A stretch of 64,000 nt of DNA, taken from the NCBI GenBank assembly GCA_937138625.1, contig CAKZPF010000007.1, positions 1 through 64,000 of the forward strand. The letters are read 5' to 3'. The notes beneath the pieces were generated by a model. The model did not search any database, had not been told where the DNA came from, and worked only from the letters and a program-made list of their open reading frames with translations. Below, one piece after another: positions 50,112-59,176 of this stretch. The position numbers and the translations under genes are program-made. The stretch is from an uncultured Caulobacteraceae bacterium. Its GTDB lineage: Bacteria > Pseudomonadota > Alphaproteobacteria > Caulobacterales > Caulobacteraceae. Within the stretch, counting starts at the first letter, position 1, and every line of letters begins with the position of its first letter.

Positions 50112-50483
50112 ATGAGCCAAAACAAAAGCCAACAAGACGCCGTCGCCTGGGCCTGTGGCACCGAGCCACCCTGGTCGAGCCCCCTGTTGGATGAACACCG
50201 CCCAGGCACCTATCACTGCGCGCTGTGTGATGCGGCTTTGTTTGCTTCCGACAGCAAATTCAACTCCGGCTCCGGCTGGCCTTCGTTTTTTCAAACCAAA
50301 ACCGACCTCGAGACCCAAGACGATCACCGCCACGGCATGACGAGGACGGAAATCAAATGTCCCAGCTGTTACGCGCACTTGGGTCATGTCTTTCCCGATG
50401 GTCCCCCACCCACGGGCTTACGCTATTGCGTGAACGGCATCGTCTTGCGCTTTTTGCCAGATGGTGGTGAAACACAGGCATGA
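50112..50483 (+). CDS. msrB: Peptide-methionine (R)-S-oxide reductase MsrB
   Basis: A 123-aa enzyme that reduces methionine-R-sulfoxide. Zinc-site cysteines lie in YHCALCDAALF and CPSCYAHLGHVFPDG. Substrate residues are in SGSGWPSFF. The catalytic cysteine is in RYCVNGIVLRF. Length is normal and no signal peptide is present, so it is cytosolic. The stop overlaps the start of the oligopeptidase gene (ATGATG). Confidence 0.96.
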   Translation: MSQNKSQQDAVAWACGTEPPWSSPLLDEHRPGTYHCALCDAALFASDSKFNSGSGWPSFFQTKTDLETQDDHRHGMTRTEIKCPSCYAHLGHVFPDGPPPTGLRYCVNGIVLRFLPDGGETQA

Positions 50484-52627
50484 TGAGATACACACTCTTG
50501 CCGATGGTGGCCGCCGTGCTGGTGGCCTGTGCCCCAACCGCAGAAAAAGGTTTTGATATGCCCACGCCCCCCGTTGCCGAAAAACGCCCAAAACACATCA
50601 CCCAATTGGGCTTCGAGCGTGTGGACGATTACGCCTGGCTGAAGGCTGATAACTGGCAAGAGGTCATGCGCAATCCCCAGGCCCTGCCCACTGATATTCG
50701 GGATCATTTGGAAGCCGAAAACGCCTACACCCAAGCCGTTTTGGCCGAAACCGAAGACCTGCAAGACACTTTGTTCGCGGAAATGAAGGGCCGCATCAAA
50801 GACGATGACAGCTCGGCCCCCGAACCCGATGGTCCTTGGCAGTACTACAGTCGGTATGCCGCCGGGGCTCAGCACCCTATTTTTGCTCGCAAACCCCGCA
50901 AGGGCGGCGAGGAGCAGATTTTGCTCGATACCGATGCCTTAGCCGAGGGCCATGACTATTTTGACCTCGGCGATCTTGAACACAGCGCCGACCACAAACT
51001 GTTCGGCTATGCCGTCGATACACAAGGCTCCGAGTACTACAGCATCACGGTTTTGGATCTGGAAACCGGCAAAGCCGTGGGCCCGGTGATTGAAGGCTCG
51101 ACGGGGGATTTCATCATCAGCCCAGACACACAGTATCTGTTTTGGATTTGGCGCGACGAGAACGGTCGCCCCGCCAAGATTTACCGTCGCCCCATTGGCG
51201 GCGACCAAGACACATTGGTCTATGAAGATGAAAACCCTGGCTTCTTCTTGTCGGTCGATGTCAGCGAGTCCGAGGACTACATCTTTCTCTCCGCCGGTGA
51301 TCACACCACGTCGGAAACCTGGTGGATCCCCGCCAGCGACCCCACGGCAGCCCCACAACGTTTTGCCAAACGCGAAGACGGTGTGCGCTACAGCGTCACC
51401 CACCTGGACGATGCCTTTTATGTGCTGACCAATGCCGATGGGGCCGTGGATTTCAAAATCGCCAAAACCAGCCTCGATCAGACGGAACGGGCCTATTGGC
51501 AAGACTGGCTGCCCCACCGCCCTGGTCACTTCGTCACCGGCCTGCTGGCCAATTATGATCATCTGATCCGCCAAGAACGCGTCAAGGCACTGGACCAAAT
51601 TTTAATCACACATATGCCCAGCAACGAAACCCACGCCATCAGCTTTGCGGAAGAGGCCTATGCCCTTGACCTCAGCAGTGGTCTCGAGTTCGAAAGCGAC
51701 CAGATCCGTTTTGTCTATCAATCCCCGACCACACCGCGACAGTGGTTTGATTATGATCTGAAAACCCGTGACCGCACTCAGGTAAAGGAACAGATCATCC
51801 CTTCGGGCCACAATCCCGCTGACTATGTCGCCAAACGCGTGATGGCCAAAGGCCATGATGGCGTCGAGATTCCCATCACCCTTTTGATGCACAAAGACAC
51901 CCCCACGGATGGCTCAGCGCCTGTGTTGCTTTATGGCTATGGCTCCTATGGCATGAGTATGGATGCCACCTTCTCCATCCGGGCCTTGTCTTTGGTCAAT
52001 CGCGGCGTGATTTGGGCCACAGCCCACATTCGCGGGGGCGCGGATCTGGGCTATCAATGGTATCTTGACGGCAAAAAGGACAAAAAGACAAACACCTTCA
52101 AAGACTTCATCTCATCCGCCGAAGCCCTCATTGAACAGGATTACACCCAGGCCGGCCGGATCGTTGCCTATGGCGGCTCGGCCGGGGGGATGCTGATGGG
52201 GGCGGTGGCCAACATGCGCCCTGATCTCTGGGCCGGCATCATCGCCGCCGTGCCCTTTGTCGATGTTCTGAACACCATGTCCGATGACACCCTGCCTCTG
52301 ACCCCGCCGGAATGGCCAGAATGGGGCAACCCCATCACCAACAAGGCCGATTACGAGCTGATCGCCAGCTATTCGCCTTATGACCAGGTCAGCGCCCAGG
52401 CCTATCCGCCGGTCCTGGCCACCGGCGGCCTATCGGATCCGCGCGTAACCTATTGGGAGCCCGCAAAATGGACAGCCAAACTGCGCGACCACACCACCAG
52501 CGACAATCCCATCCTGCTGAAAATCAATATGGAGGCTGGACACGGTGGTGCCTCGGGGCGCTATGACTTCTTGAAAGACATCGCCCTTGATTATGCCTTT
52601 GCGCTGTGGGCTTTAAAACAACCCTAA
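50480..52627 (+). CDS. ptrB: Prolyl-oligopeptidase-family (S9A) peptidase with lipoprotein signal
   Basis: A 715-aa oligopeptidase B-like S9A enzyme. The C-terminal alpha/beta-hydrolase has the nucleophile in YGGSAGGMLMGAV, Asp in LSDPRVTYWEP, and His in MEAGHGGASGRYD. The N-terminal part is the beta-propeller that admits only short peptides. The start MMRYTLLPMVAAVLVAC contains a lipobox (LVAC), so it is probably membrane-anchored in the periplasm rather than cytosolic like E. coli protease II. It is translationally coupled to msrB. Confidence 0.93.
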   Translation: MMRYTLLPMVAAVLVACAPTAEKGFDMPTPPVAEKRPKHITQLGFERVDDYAWLKADNWQEVMRNPQALPTDIRDHLEAENAYTQAVLAETEDLQDTLFAEMKGRIKDDDSSAPEPDGPWQYYSRYAAGAQHPIFARKPRKGGEEQILLDTDALAEGHDYFDLGDLEHSADHKLFGYAVDTQGSEYYSITVLDLETGKAVGPVIEGSTGDFIISPDTQYLFWIWRDENGRPAKIYRRPIGGDQDTLVYEDENPGFFLSVDVSESEDYIFLSAGDHTTSETWWIPASDPTAAPQRFAKREDGVRYSVTHLDDAFYVLTNADGAVDFKIAKTSLDQTERAYWQDWLPHRPGHFVTGLLANYDHLIRQERVKALDQILITHMPSNETHAISFAEEAYALDLSSGLEFESDQIRFVYQSPTTPRQWFDYDLKTRDRTQVKEQIIPSGHNPADYVAKRVMAKGHDGVEIPITLLMHKDTPTDGSAPVLLYGYGSYGMSMDATFSIRALSLVNRGVIWATAHIRGGADLGYQWYLDGKKDKKTNTFKDFISSAEALIEQDYTQAGRIVAYGGSAGGMLMGAVANMRPDLWAGIIAAVPFVDVLNTMSDDTLPLTPPEWPEWGNPITNKADYELIASYSPYDQVSAQAYPPVLATGGLSDPRVTYWEPAKWTAKLRDHTTSDNPILLKINMEAGHGGASGRYDFLKDIALDYAFALWALKQP

Positions 52628-52672
52628 GCTTTTTACGTGCATAACGCCTAGGAACTTGATACCCAGGCCTAT

Positions 52673-54274
52673 ATGCCCATGCGCTTTGCCCGCCCAGCCT
52701 TGTCGGTACTGACCCCGCAGATCCCTCGCCTTGCGGGTATCATCAGCTTCGGTATGGGGGCCATGCTGTTGCTCTCGGGCGCCACCCCTTCTGTGGATGC
52801 GCGCCTTAAACTTCTGCGCGACTTGGTGCCCCTAACCCTCGTTGAGGTCTCTCACCTTCTGGGCAGTGTCATTGGTTTTTTGCTGATCGCGCTCGCTTAT
52901 CCCCTTTATCGCCGATTTGACAGCGCCTGGCACGTCACGGTGGGCTTGTTGTTTAGCGCAGCGGTGTTCGTGCTGTTCAAGGGGGGGAATTGGGAAGAAA
53001 CCGTTGTGTTGGCGGCCAGTGCCATTCTGCTGATCCTGGCCCGACCGGCCTTTTATCGCAAAGGTTCGATTTGGCAAAACGCGCTTTCCCCGGGATGGCT
53101 TAGCCTCAGCCTGTTGGTGGTGGGACTGTCCATTGCCGTGGGGTTATGGGCCTTTGGCGATGCCACCTACAAAAGCACCAGCTGGTGGCGCACGGCCTAT
53201 ATGGCCGAAGCGCCCCGGTTCATGCGCGCCTCACTGATTTTGATGGTCTTGGGTTTGGGGCTGCTGACAGCGCGAGTGTTTGGCCGGGCTCGCTTGCCGA
53301 AAACACGCGACCCCATTACGCCTGAGATCGAAACCATCACCAAAGCCGCCCCCGAAGCCAATGTTGGCCTGGCATTACTGGGGGACAAACGGTTCCTGAT
53401 GCACCCCAAGGGTGATGCCTTTTTGATGTACCAAATCATCGGCAGCACATGGATCGCCATGGGCGAGCCCGTAGGCCCCGACCATCGGTGGCGGGATCTG
53501 ATTTGGCAGTTTCGCGAGCTCACTGATCTTCATGGTGCCCAGCCCGTGTTTTACCAGGTCCGCAGTCAACATCTGGATTACTTTGCCGATGCCGGTCTGG
53601 TGGCTCATAAAATTGGTGAAGAGGCCCGCATACCACTGGCAAGCTTTACGACCGAGGGCAAACGCTTTCGTGACCTGCGCACCTATTGCAACCGTGTCGA
53701 GCGCGAAGGCTATGAGGTGCGCTTTCATGGGCCTGAAGACTGGGACACACACGCCACCACCCTGCGTCAGATTTCCGACGCCTGGCTGGTCAGCAAAGCG
53801 GGACGAGAGAAGACCTTTTCACTGGGCCGTTTTGATCTGGCATATCTGCGGCACTTCCCCTGGGCCAGTGTTTGGCATGATGGGAACATGAAAGCCTTTG
53901 CCAACCTCTGGTGTGGCGCTGAAAAGGCTGAAATGTCTTATGATCTCATGCGCTTTGGCCCAGATGTGCACCCAAAAACCACCACCTGGTTCACCCTAAA
54001 ATTGATCGAACACGCCAAGGCCGAGGACTACGAGATCTTCAGTCTCGGGATGGCGCCTCTGGCTGGTATGGCCAGCCACCGTTTGGCGCCCGCCTGGCAG
54101 CGCATCGGCAGCTTGGCTTTTCAGCACGGGGAACGGCTTTATGGGTTTGCGGGGCTGCGGCGCTTTAAAAACCAGTACCGTCCGCAATGGCGCTCTCGGT
54201 ATCTGATTTGCTTACCGCGCCCTGGAGCCCTGACCCGTGCCCTGCAAAACTCCACCATGCTGATCAATCGCTAA
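52673..54274 (+). CDS. Short MprF-like aminoacyl-phosphatidylglycerol synthase (DUF2156)
   Basis: A 533-aa membrane protein. About six hydrophobic helices (residues 15-215) precede the DUF2156/LPG-synthase catalytic domain: GDKRFLMHPKGDAFLMYQ, RDLRTYCNRVEREGYEV, FANLWCGAEKAEMSYDLMRF, FTLKLIEHAKAEDYEIFSLG and GFAGLRRFKNQYRPQW. MprF transfers Lys or Ala from tRNA to phosphatidylglycerol and lowers the surface charge. This version lacks most of the flippase domain of long MprF (about 840 aa). The acyl-tRNA specificity cannot be read here. An intrinsic terminator follows immediately. Confidence 0.88.
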   Translation: MPMRFARPALSVLTPQIPRLAGIISFGMGAMLLLSGATPSVDARLKLLRDLVPLTLVEVSHLLGSVIGFLLIALAYPLYRRFDSAWHVTVGLLFSAAVFVLFKGGNWEETVVLAASAILLILARPAFYRKGSIWQNALSPGWLSLSLLVVGLSIAVGLWAFGDATYKSTSWWRTAYMAEAPRFMRASLILMVLGLGLLTARVFGRARLPKTRDPITPEIETITKAAPEANVGLALLGDKRFLMHPKGDAFLMYQIIGSTWIAMGEPVGPDHRWRDLIWQFRELTDLHGAQPVFYQVRSQHLDYFADAGLVAHKIGEEARIPLASFTTEGKRFRDLRTYCNRVEREGYEVRFHGPEDWDTHATTLRQISDAWLVSKAGREKTFSLGRFDLAYLRHFPWASVWHDGNMKAFANLWCGAEKAEMSYDLMRFGPDVHPKTTTWFTLKLIEHAKAEDYEIFSLGMAPLAGMASHRLAPAWQRIGSLAFQHGERLYGFAGLRRFKNQYRPQWRSRYLICLPRPGALTRALQNSTMLINR

Positions 54275-54277
54275 AAA

Positions 54278-54302
54278 AACGCCGGGCAGTTTGCCCGGCG
54301 TT
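54278..54302. terminator. Bidirectional intrinsic terminator
   Basis: AACGCCGGGCA and TGCCCGGCGTT form a perfect 11-bp stem with a 3-nt loop. An A-run precedes it, which is a T-run for the minus strand, and TCTTTC follows it. It sits between the convergent MprF-like gene and the 54328-55218 gene and serves both. Confidence 0.9.
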
Positions 54303-54327
54303 CTTTCAAGTCAAGTTTAATCCCGGA

Positions 54328-55218
54328 TTATTCGCCGTACATAAACTCGATACAGGGATCATAGGCAATGGTTGAAATGAACGTCGGGCAAACCGTGGAT
54401 CCACCCGATGTCGGCTGTTCATCTTCCTCCTCGGTGGCCACCACTGGTGCGGGCGTGCCTGAACAACTGCCATCACCACACGCCGCATCCACGGCAAAGA
54501 AGTCTTCTTGCATGCGGATTTGCGGATCATCCTCGCGGTGGCGACGGATCAGAGTTTTGTTATCCCCAAAGTACATACGCAGGCCCAAAAACACCGAGTC
54601 ATAACCATTGGCGCCATCGCGACCTTCCAAGAACATGGCCACACCGGTGTTGGCGTTCGAAGTCACTTGCCACTCGGCACCCAGTTTGCCCATCTCGTCA
54701 CCTTGGGTGAAATGGTGGCCCAGGTACAGGCGCAGGTTGTCAATCGGATAAACGGACACTTCGGCGATCGTAAACACGCCCTTCGAGATGTCACCAAACT
54801 CGGCCCCGAACATACCCGACAACGTCCAGCGTCCACTGTAATATTCGCCCTCAAGCGCCGCACGACCGATGGCCACATCAAAGGCCCCAGTATCAATGTT
54901 GTGATAACTGGCATAGACCCCCACGAGACCCGAGCTGGGGTCACGTTGAAACAGGTGCACGGCACCGCCATAGGTCAGATCGCCATCGACCGAGCCGACC
55001 GAAGCATCAAACTGCAGGCCATGCTCTTCGCCCCACGGCATGGTGTAGGCCCCCTCAATAAACCCGGACTCTTCGTCATTGATGGTCCCGCCAGAGGCTT
55101 CGATTTTACCGTTCTTACCAGACACCGCTGGCGCTGCTTCGGCGGCCAGGGGCGCTGTGCCCATCATCACAGCCAGTGCCAATGCACCAGCACGACGCCA
55201 ATCACCCAACTTACCCAT
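54328..55218 (-). CDS. Secreted, probably outer-membrane beta-barrel protein
   Basis: A 296-aa protein with a signal peptide (LALAVMMGTAPLAAEAAP). Alternating beta-strand segments fit a small barrel: EHGLQFDASVGSVDGDLTYG, AVHLFQRDPSSGLVGVYASY, DVAIGRAALEGEYYSGRWTL and GLRMYFGDNKTLIRRHRED. The C-terminal 60 residues are different: acidic, with four cysteines (AACGDGSC, VCPTF, DPCIEF), which may form disulfides. I do not recognise a named family. The minus-strand terminator at 54278 ends the transcript. Confidence 0.7.
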   Translation of the reverse strand: MGKLGDWRRAGALALAVMMGTAPLAAEAAPAVSGKNGKIEASGGTINDEESGFIEGAYTMPWGEEHGLQFDASVGSVDGDLTYGGAVHLFQRDPSSGLVGVYASYHNIDTGAFDVAIGRAALEGEYYSGRWTLSGMFGAEFGDISKGVFTIAEVSVYPIDNLRLYLGHHFTQGDEMGKLGAEWQVTSNANTGVAMFLEGRDGANGYDSVFLGLRMYFGDNKTLIRRHREDDPQIRMQEDFFAVDAACGDGSCSGTPAPVVATEEEDEQPTSGGSTVCPTFISTIAYDPCIEFMYGE

Positions 55219-55385
55219 CGTATCAATTCCTTATGTTATTCATTTGACAGCCCACCTGATTGCGAGCGTGACCCGTGCCCTAACAGATAAATTGTCATAA
55301 GGGAACCACAGTATTGGGAAAAACTCATAGGATTAACGAGTAGAGATGCTATAAAACCCTTTACTGTGCCTATGATTAAAGGGGC

Positions 55386-55910
55386 TTAATGATTAGGCTC
55401 AAATGACTCGATGGTCTGTAATACACCGTACTCTTGGCGATCTTGACTCCGTGGGATAACGCTGAGTTGCCCATCGGTTTCCATTAATACCAGATCTGCT
55501 TCAGACGGATCGCCCAAGCCATTATAACGCATTGCCGCCAATACTTCGATTTTGGTGATCCGTTCCTTCTTCATAATTTCAGTATTGAATCCCCCTTTAT
55601 AAAATAGCACAGATGGCTCTGCTTTGATTAATTTCTGAAACCAATTCACCCTAACTTCAAGCCAAGCGATAATATATTGCATACATATAATAATACCTAA
55701 TGCCGTTATGCCCTCGGCGATTGCTAAACTCTTGCTCGTAATTATTGAGGCCAAAGTCGAACCAATTGTAAAAGTAATAATAAAATCGAACGCATTCATT
55801 TTAGTCAGTGTTCTTTTTCCCCCAAGTCTCAATAATAATATCAGACCCACAAAACAGACCACACCTTTAATTGTGATAACTCCTAAATTTTCCCAGCCGC
55901 TGAACCACAT
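55386..55910 (-). CDS. DUF421 membrane protein (YetF-like)
   Basis: A 174-aa protein. Three N-terminal transmembrane helices (GVVCFVGLILLLRLGGKR, DFIITFTIGSTLASIITS, AEGITALGIIICMQYIIAWL) precede the DUF421 cytoplasmic domain (FYKGGFNTEIMKKERITKIEV, LAAMRYNGLGDPSEADLVLM). Composition is clearly more AT-rich than the neighbours. The gene lies 12 bp downstream of a hemerythrin gene with the same bias, so the two probably moved together. YetF-type proteins are often stress or sporulation associated; the role here is unknown. Confidence 0.88.
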   Translation of the reverse strand: MWFSGWENLGVITIKGVVCFVGLILLLRLGGKRTLTKMNAFDFIITFTIGSTLASIITSKSLAIAEGITALGIIICMQYIIAWLEVRVNWFQKLIKAEPSVLFYKGGFNTEIMKKERITKIEVLAAMRYNGLGDPSEADLVLMETDGQLSVIPRSQDRQEYGVLQTIESFEPNH

Positions 55911-55922
55911 GCGCGTCCCCCT

Positions 55923-56399
55923 TTAAACTGTGTGTCTTTCATCGATATCACGCTCTGAACCCAGCTGGTGCTTAAGCGATTTCATCTCCGCCTCCATTTT
56001 TTGTTCTGCTTCAGGGCTAAGAACTTTCTTTGCGCCCTCGAAGACATCTTGCTCTTCTTCCTCAATGTGATGTTCAACCGCTTCTTTCAACTTAAGAAAT
56101 TTTTGATGCCAGGCAGCCCCATTCAGTGCCTCATCTGTTAGCTCCCTTAACAAGGTCTCGGCCTCTTCATGCTCTTCAATGCCGTGCTCTACATCTTCTT
56201 TAGTTTTCACATAAGACTTCAGAGGATTGTAAAATGACTTTTCCTCTGCATCACTATGAATAATAAGTTTCTTCTTAAGAATATTAAACAAATAGTCCTG
56301 CTTCTCAATGTCATAATGACTTGGGCCAAGATTTTTTATTTCCCCCATCAAGCTTTTAATTTCCTCATGATCCTTGTGGAGATATTCATATATACTCAT
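55923..56399 (-). CDS. Hemerythrin-domain protein
   Basis: A 158-aa four-helix protein with the usual iron ligands: YLHKDHEEIKSLM, LIIHSDAEEKSFYNPL, EEHEEAETLL and VEHHIEEEEQDVFEGAKK. It is expected to bind a di-iron centre and sense or store O2, NO or iron. It is AT-rich. AGAGGGA precedes ATG 56399, and TATAAT lies only about 20 nt upstream, with a poor -35. It forms an operon with the DUF421 gene. Confidence 0.9.
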   Translation of the reverse strand: MSIYEYLHKDHEEIKSLMGEIKNLGPSHYDIEKQDYLFNILKKKLIIHSDAEEKSFYNPLKSYVKTKEDVEHGIEEHEEAETLLRELTDEALNGAAWHQKFLKLKEAVEHHIEEEEQDVFEGAKKVLSPEAEQKMEAEMKSLKHQLGSERDIDERHTV

Positions 56400-56647
56400 T
56401 TTTTTATCCCTCTCGCATTATATATTTACACACCATCTATGGCACCCAGAACCATGAAAACAACAGGTCTTAAATATGCTGCTTAATTGGCCTGGCACTG
56501 GGAGGGTCAGACTTAACGCGTAAAATTTCCATACGGCCTGATATCGACACCATTAATGCGAAATACATTTTATAATTAAAAAAACAAATCGATTATGAAT
56601 CTGCAACTTTGCAGACCACCAAGGCTTATAATCAAATATGAATAAAT

Positions 56648-56721
56648 TGGCTGGGGGACTAGGATTCGAACCTAGATTGGCGATACCAAAAACCGCAGTC
56701 CTACCATTGAACGATCCCCCA
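56648..56721 (-). tRNA. tRNA-Gln (UUG)
   Basis: A 74-nt cloverleaf on the minus strand with encoded CCA. The acceptor TGGGGGA pairs with TCCCCCA. The anticodon arm GCGGT-TTTTGGT-ATCGC (one G-U pair) gives anticodon TTG. The T arm is GGTTCGAATCC. The 3' end points left towards the AT-rich DUF421/hemerythrin island. Confidence 0.95.
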
Positions 56722-56831
56722 AACCGGGACACTTGGCGCGCCAAGCGTTCATACCTACTAACCAAAGCCCGTAAAGAATTCAATACCCCTTTGTGCGTTT
56801 CATCACCAGAAACTGCACCCCTGCCCAAAGC

Positions 56832-57605
56832 CTAGTCGATCGCCCCAAAAACCACTTTCAAAATCTCGGTTGTGCGCTTGACAGGATTCTCGCGGATCGC
56901 GGCTTCTTCCTGGGCGATATAATAAAAAATGCCATCGACAGCCCTGTTGGCCACATAGGTGTTCAGATCCGCCTTGGCGTCCTCTGTGACCTGTCCCACC
57001 AAAGGCAGCTGATTATACCGGCCCGTGGCCTGGTCAAAGGCCTTGATAGCACCCGATTCCGCCAGGGTGCTTTCGATGATCGGCTCGATCTCTGTCACCA
57101 ACTGCGCGCCCATGGTGCGGCGGAAAAACTGGGTGGCGGCGTCTTTTTTCCCGCCGAACAAAATCTCGCGGGCATCGGTCAAGGTCATTTGCCGAATGGA
57201 GCCTATGAACAGCTGCTCGGCTCGCGGGGTCACCAATTCCGCCACGCGGTTCAGGCGGGCCTCCAGGTCTTGGGTCAGGCTGTTCATGCCCACCATCCGC
57301 AAGGCCGCATCGACCTTTTGCAACTGCGTGGGCAGCGGAATGTGGATTTTGGGATCGAGCCGGAATCCGTCCACCTGCCCCAGCTGCGCCACCACCGTGC
57401 CCGCGCCCACGGTCAAGGCCTCTTTCAAGCCGGCAACGATTTGTGCCTCCGACAGGGCCGCGGCCCCCGGCGTGGTCTGGCCATAGCCCTCCAGCACCTC
57501 ACGGGCAATGCCACCCCAATTGGGCCCCTGGCTGGTCCCGACGGAATCGGTTGCACACCCCGTGAGCATCAACGCCACGGCCGGAATCCAAACTGGGTAT
57601 TTCAT
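56832..57605 (-). CDS. DUF4197 lipoprotein
   Basis: A 257-aa protein starting MKYPVWIPAVALMLTGCATD, with a lipobox LTGC. The body matches DUF4197: QIVAGLKEALTVGAGTVVAQ, KIHIPLPTQLQKVDAALRMV, GMNSLTQDLEARLNRVAELV, AREILFGGKKDAATQFFRRT and VDGIFYYIAQEEAAIRENPV. ATG 57605 is preferred over upstream codons because the lipoprotein signal starts there. It lies between two tRNA genes; its GC-rich composition contrasts with the islands on each side. The function is unknown. Confidence 0.88.
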   Translation of the reverse strand: MKYPVWIPAVALMLTGCATDSVGTSQGPNWGGIAREVLEGYGQTTPGAAALSEAQIVAGLKEALTVGAGTVVAQLGQVDGFRLDPKIHIPLPTQLQKVDAALRMVGMNSLTQDLEARLNRVAELVTPRAEQLFIGSIRQMTLTDAREILFGGKKDAATQFFRRTMGAQLVTEIEPIIESTLAESGAIKAFDQATGRYNQLPLVGQVTEDAKADLNTYVANRAVDGIFYYIAQEEAAIRENPVKRTTEILKVVFGAID

Positions 57606-57734
57606 CTTGGGGTCTCCTGTTGCGCGTGACGACATCACAAACCCGTTTTGGCCGAATGTCCATGCCATTCTGCCGTTGCCATATCATTCTGCCATTGCTT
57701 TGGCCCAGCCTTGGTTTTATAACGCCCCCACGGT

Positions 57735-57811
57735 CGGAGCGTGGCGCAGCCTGGTAGCGCACCTGCTTCGGGAGCAGGGGGTCGGAGGTTCGAATCCTCT
57801 CGCTCCGACCA
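57735..57811 (+). tRNA. tRNA-Pro (CGG)
   Basis: A 77-nt cloverleaf with encoded CCA. The acceptor CGGAGCG pairs with CGCTCCG. The anticodon arm CCTGC-TTCGGGA-GCAGG gives CGG. The T arm is GGAGGTTCGAATCCTC. Its 3' end faces the AT-rich ATPase island at 57812-59600, the usual side for integration. Confidence 0.96.
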
Positions 57812-57881
57812 TTTCATTATCGAGCCTCATAGATTCACAGCTTCGGCACCCAACACACAAAAAAGATATAATTTATTTACC

Positions 57882-59147
57882 TTAGGCATCAAGATGGACA
57901 GCTTTCACAAATTCACGCAATCCTCTCAATCTTTCATCTTTCAGTGAAACCTTAGATAAAAGATTAGTCACAAATTTGGGGCCATGCCCTCCTATATCAG
58001 GACAAAAATTTTCCACCTCACCAACAGTTACAAGAAAAATGCCCAATGAGCTGAGAATGTTGTTTAATTGTTTAAAATCATCTCTAACATTCCCACGAGG
58101 GAAAGCGTCTTCTCCATATCTTCGCACATTCCACCACACGGATTTTTGCTTCATCAACTCTATGATTTCTTTTTTTGGAAGTTTTTCTGACTCATCCTGG
58201 CATAATTCAATAATTTTTGACTTGATTTCATCAATAGTTTTAGCATCCTTACCTTCTCGGACTGCTGAATCAATCCTGTTCCACAGTGTCTCGATATCTT
58301 CCCATTTACCGCCAAAAGCCTTAACAGCCTCACGGGCAAGCATAGAGTCTGCAAGAAAATCCAAATCAAAAATAGCCTTAACTGGCACACCTATGCCTCT
58401 TAGTGCACTCGCAATCTTGGGAATATTGTGCTTGCCTCCAGCAGGAACATAAGCAGTATCAGCCCACTGCAATTGCGATTCCCCCTTAACAAAGTCTGCG
58501 ACAGCATTCATCAGACGACAGTCGCTGTCATCTTCACATATAATTGTTTGCTCATGAAATATTCCTTCCAGAGCATTTGAATATCGTAGGATTGGACGTT
58601 CCCACAGCTCCTTAATAACTTCTGGGGCAGCTTCAAATACGGAGTTACCATCACCATCTCTTTGTATTCTCAAGATTCGGACACCCCCTTGAGTTCCTGT
58701 CAAAAATCCCCTGAGAATATCACTACTGTGCGTAGCTACAAACAATTGACCCCTAACCTCTCTCGCCAAGGTTTCCCCCAGAAGTCGCATTTGCGGCGGG
58801 TGCAAGAAAGCTTCTGGCTCATCAATTAATGTGATATCTCTTTCGGTTATGATGGCTTCAAATAATATACCAGCATAACTCTTCATGCCATCGCCCTGCT
58901 GGTTAAGAAGTGGATTGGCCCTGACTTTATCGATATAGCTGTCACTAAGGCGGTCTTCTCCATTCTCAATGGGCGGTTTAGCCCCCACATGAATAGGAAT
59001 TTGACGGCCGCCACGAAAATTTATAAATAAATCTTTCCCAAATGCAGAACGAAATAACTCACTTGCATAATGCATCAAATTATCGTTATAGTAAATAACC
59101 TGTTGTGGCCTACTTTTGTGTTCATCCGATGATACATTATTCTCCAA
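57882..59147 (-). CDS. OLD-like ATPase/TOPRIM protein, C-terminal part (frame-shifted from its N-terminus)
   Basis: 421 aa from a TTG; the frame is open upstream to 59204, so no good start is required. It has the second half of an ABC-type ATPase: Walker B/signature LIDEPEAFLHPPQMRLLGE and the switch LFVATHSSDILRGF. A TOPRIM/DUF4435-like nuclease region follows: IICEDDSDCRLMNAVADF and VPVKAIFDLDFLAD (an E...DxD pattern). Walker A is missing here but is present in the 59177-59539 frame just upstream. The two join in register at a run of seven A. Such OLD-family proteins (Gabija GajA, retron Septu/PARIS-like ATPases) are often antiphage. The AT-rich composition suggests transfer. Confidence 0.8.
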   Translation of the reverse strand: MENNVSSDEHKSRPQQVIYYNDNLMHYASELFRSAFGKDLFINFRGGRQIPIHVGAKPPIENGEDRLSDSYIDKVRANPLLNQQGDGMKSYAGILFEAIITERDITLIDEPEAFLHPPQMRLLGETLAREVRGQLFVATHSSDILRGFLTGTQGGVRILRIQRDGDGNSVFEAAPEVIKELWERPILRYSNALEGIFHEQTIICEDDSDCRLMNAVADFVKGESQLQWADTAYVPAGGKHNIPKIASALRGIGVPVKAIFDLDFLADSMLAREAVKAFGGKWEDIETLWNRIDSAVREGKDAKTIDEIKSKIIELCQDESEKLPKKEIIELMKQKSVWWNVRRYGEDAFPRGNVRDDFKQLNNILSSLGIFLVTVGEVENFCPDIGGHGPKFVTNLLSKVSLKDERLRGLREFVKAVHLDA

Positions 59148-59176
59148 TTTACATACGCTAAGCCTATCCTCTGCAT

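Noticed and set aside
57741-57947. Short open frame over tRNA-Pro
   Set aside because: It is translated from the tRNA gene and its flank; the cloverleaf explains the sequence.
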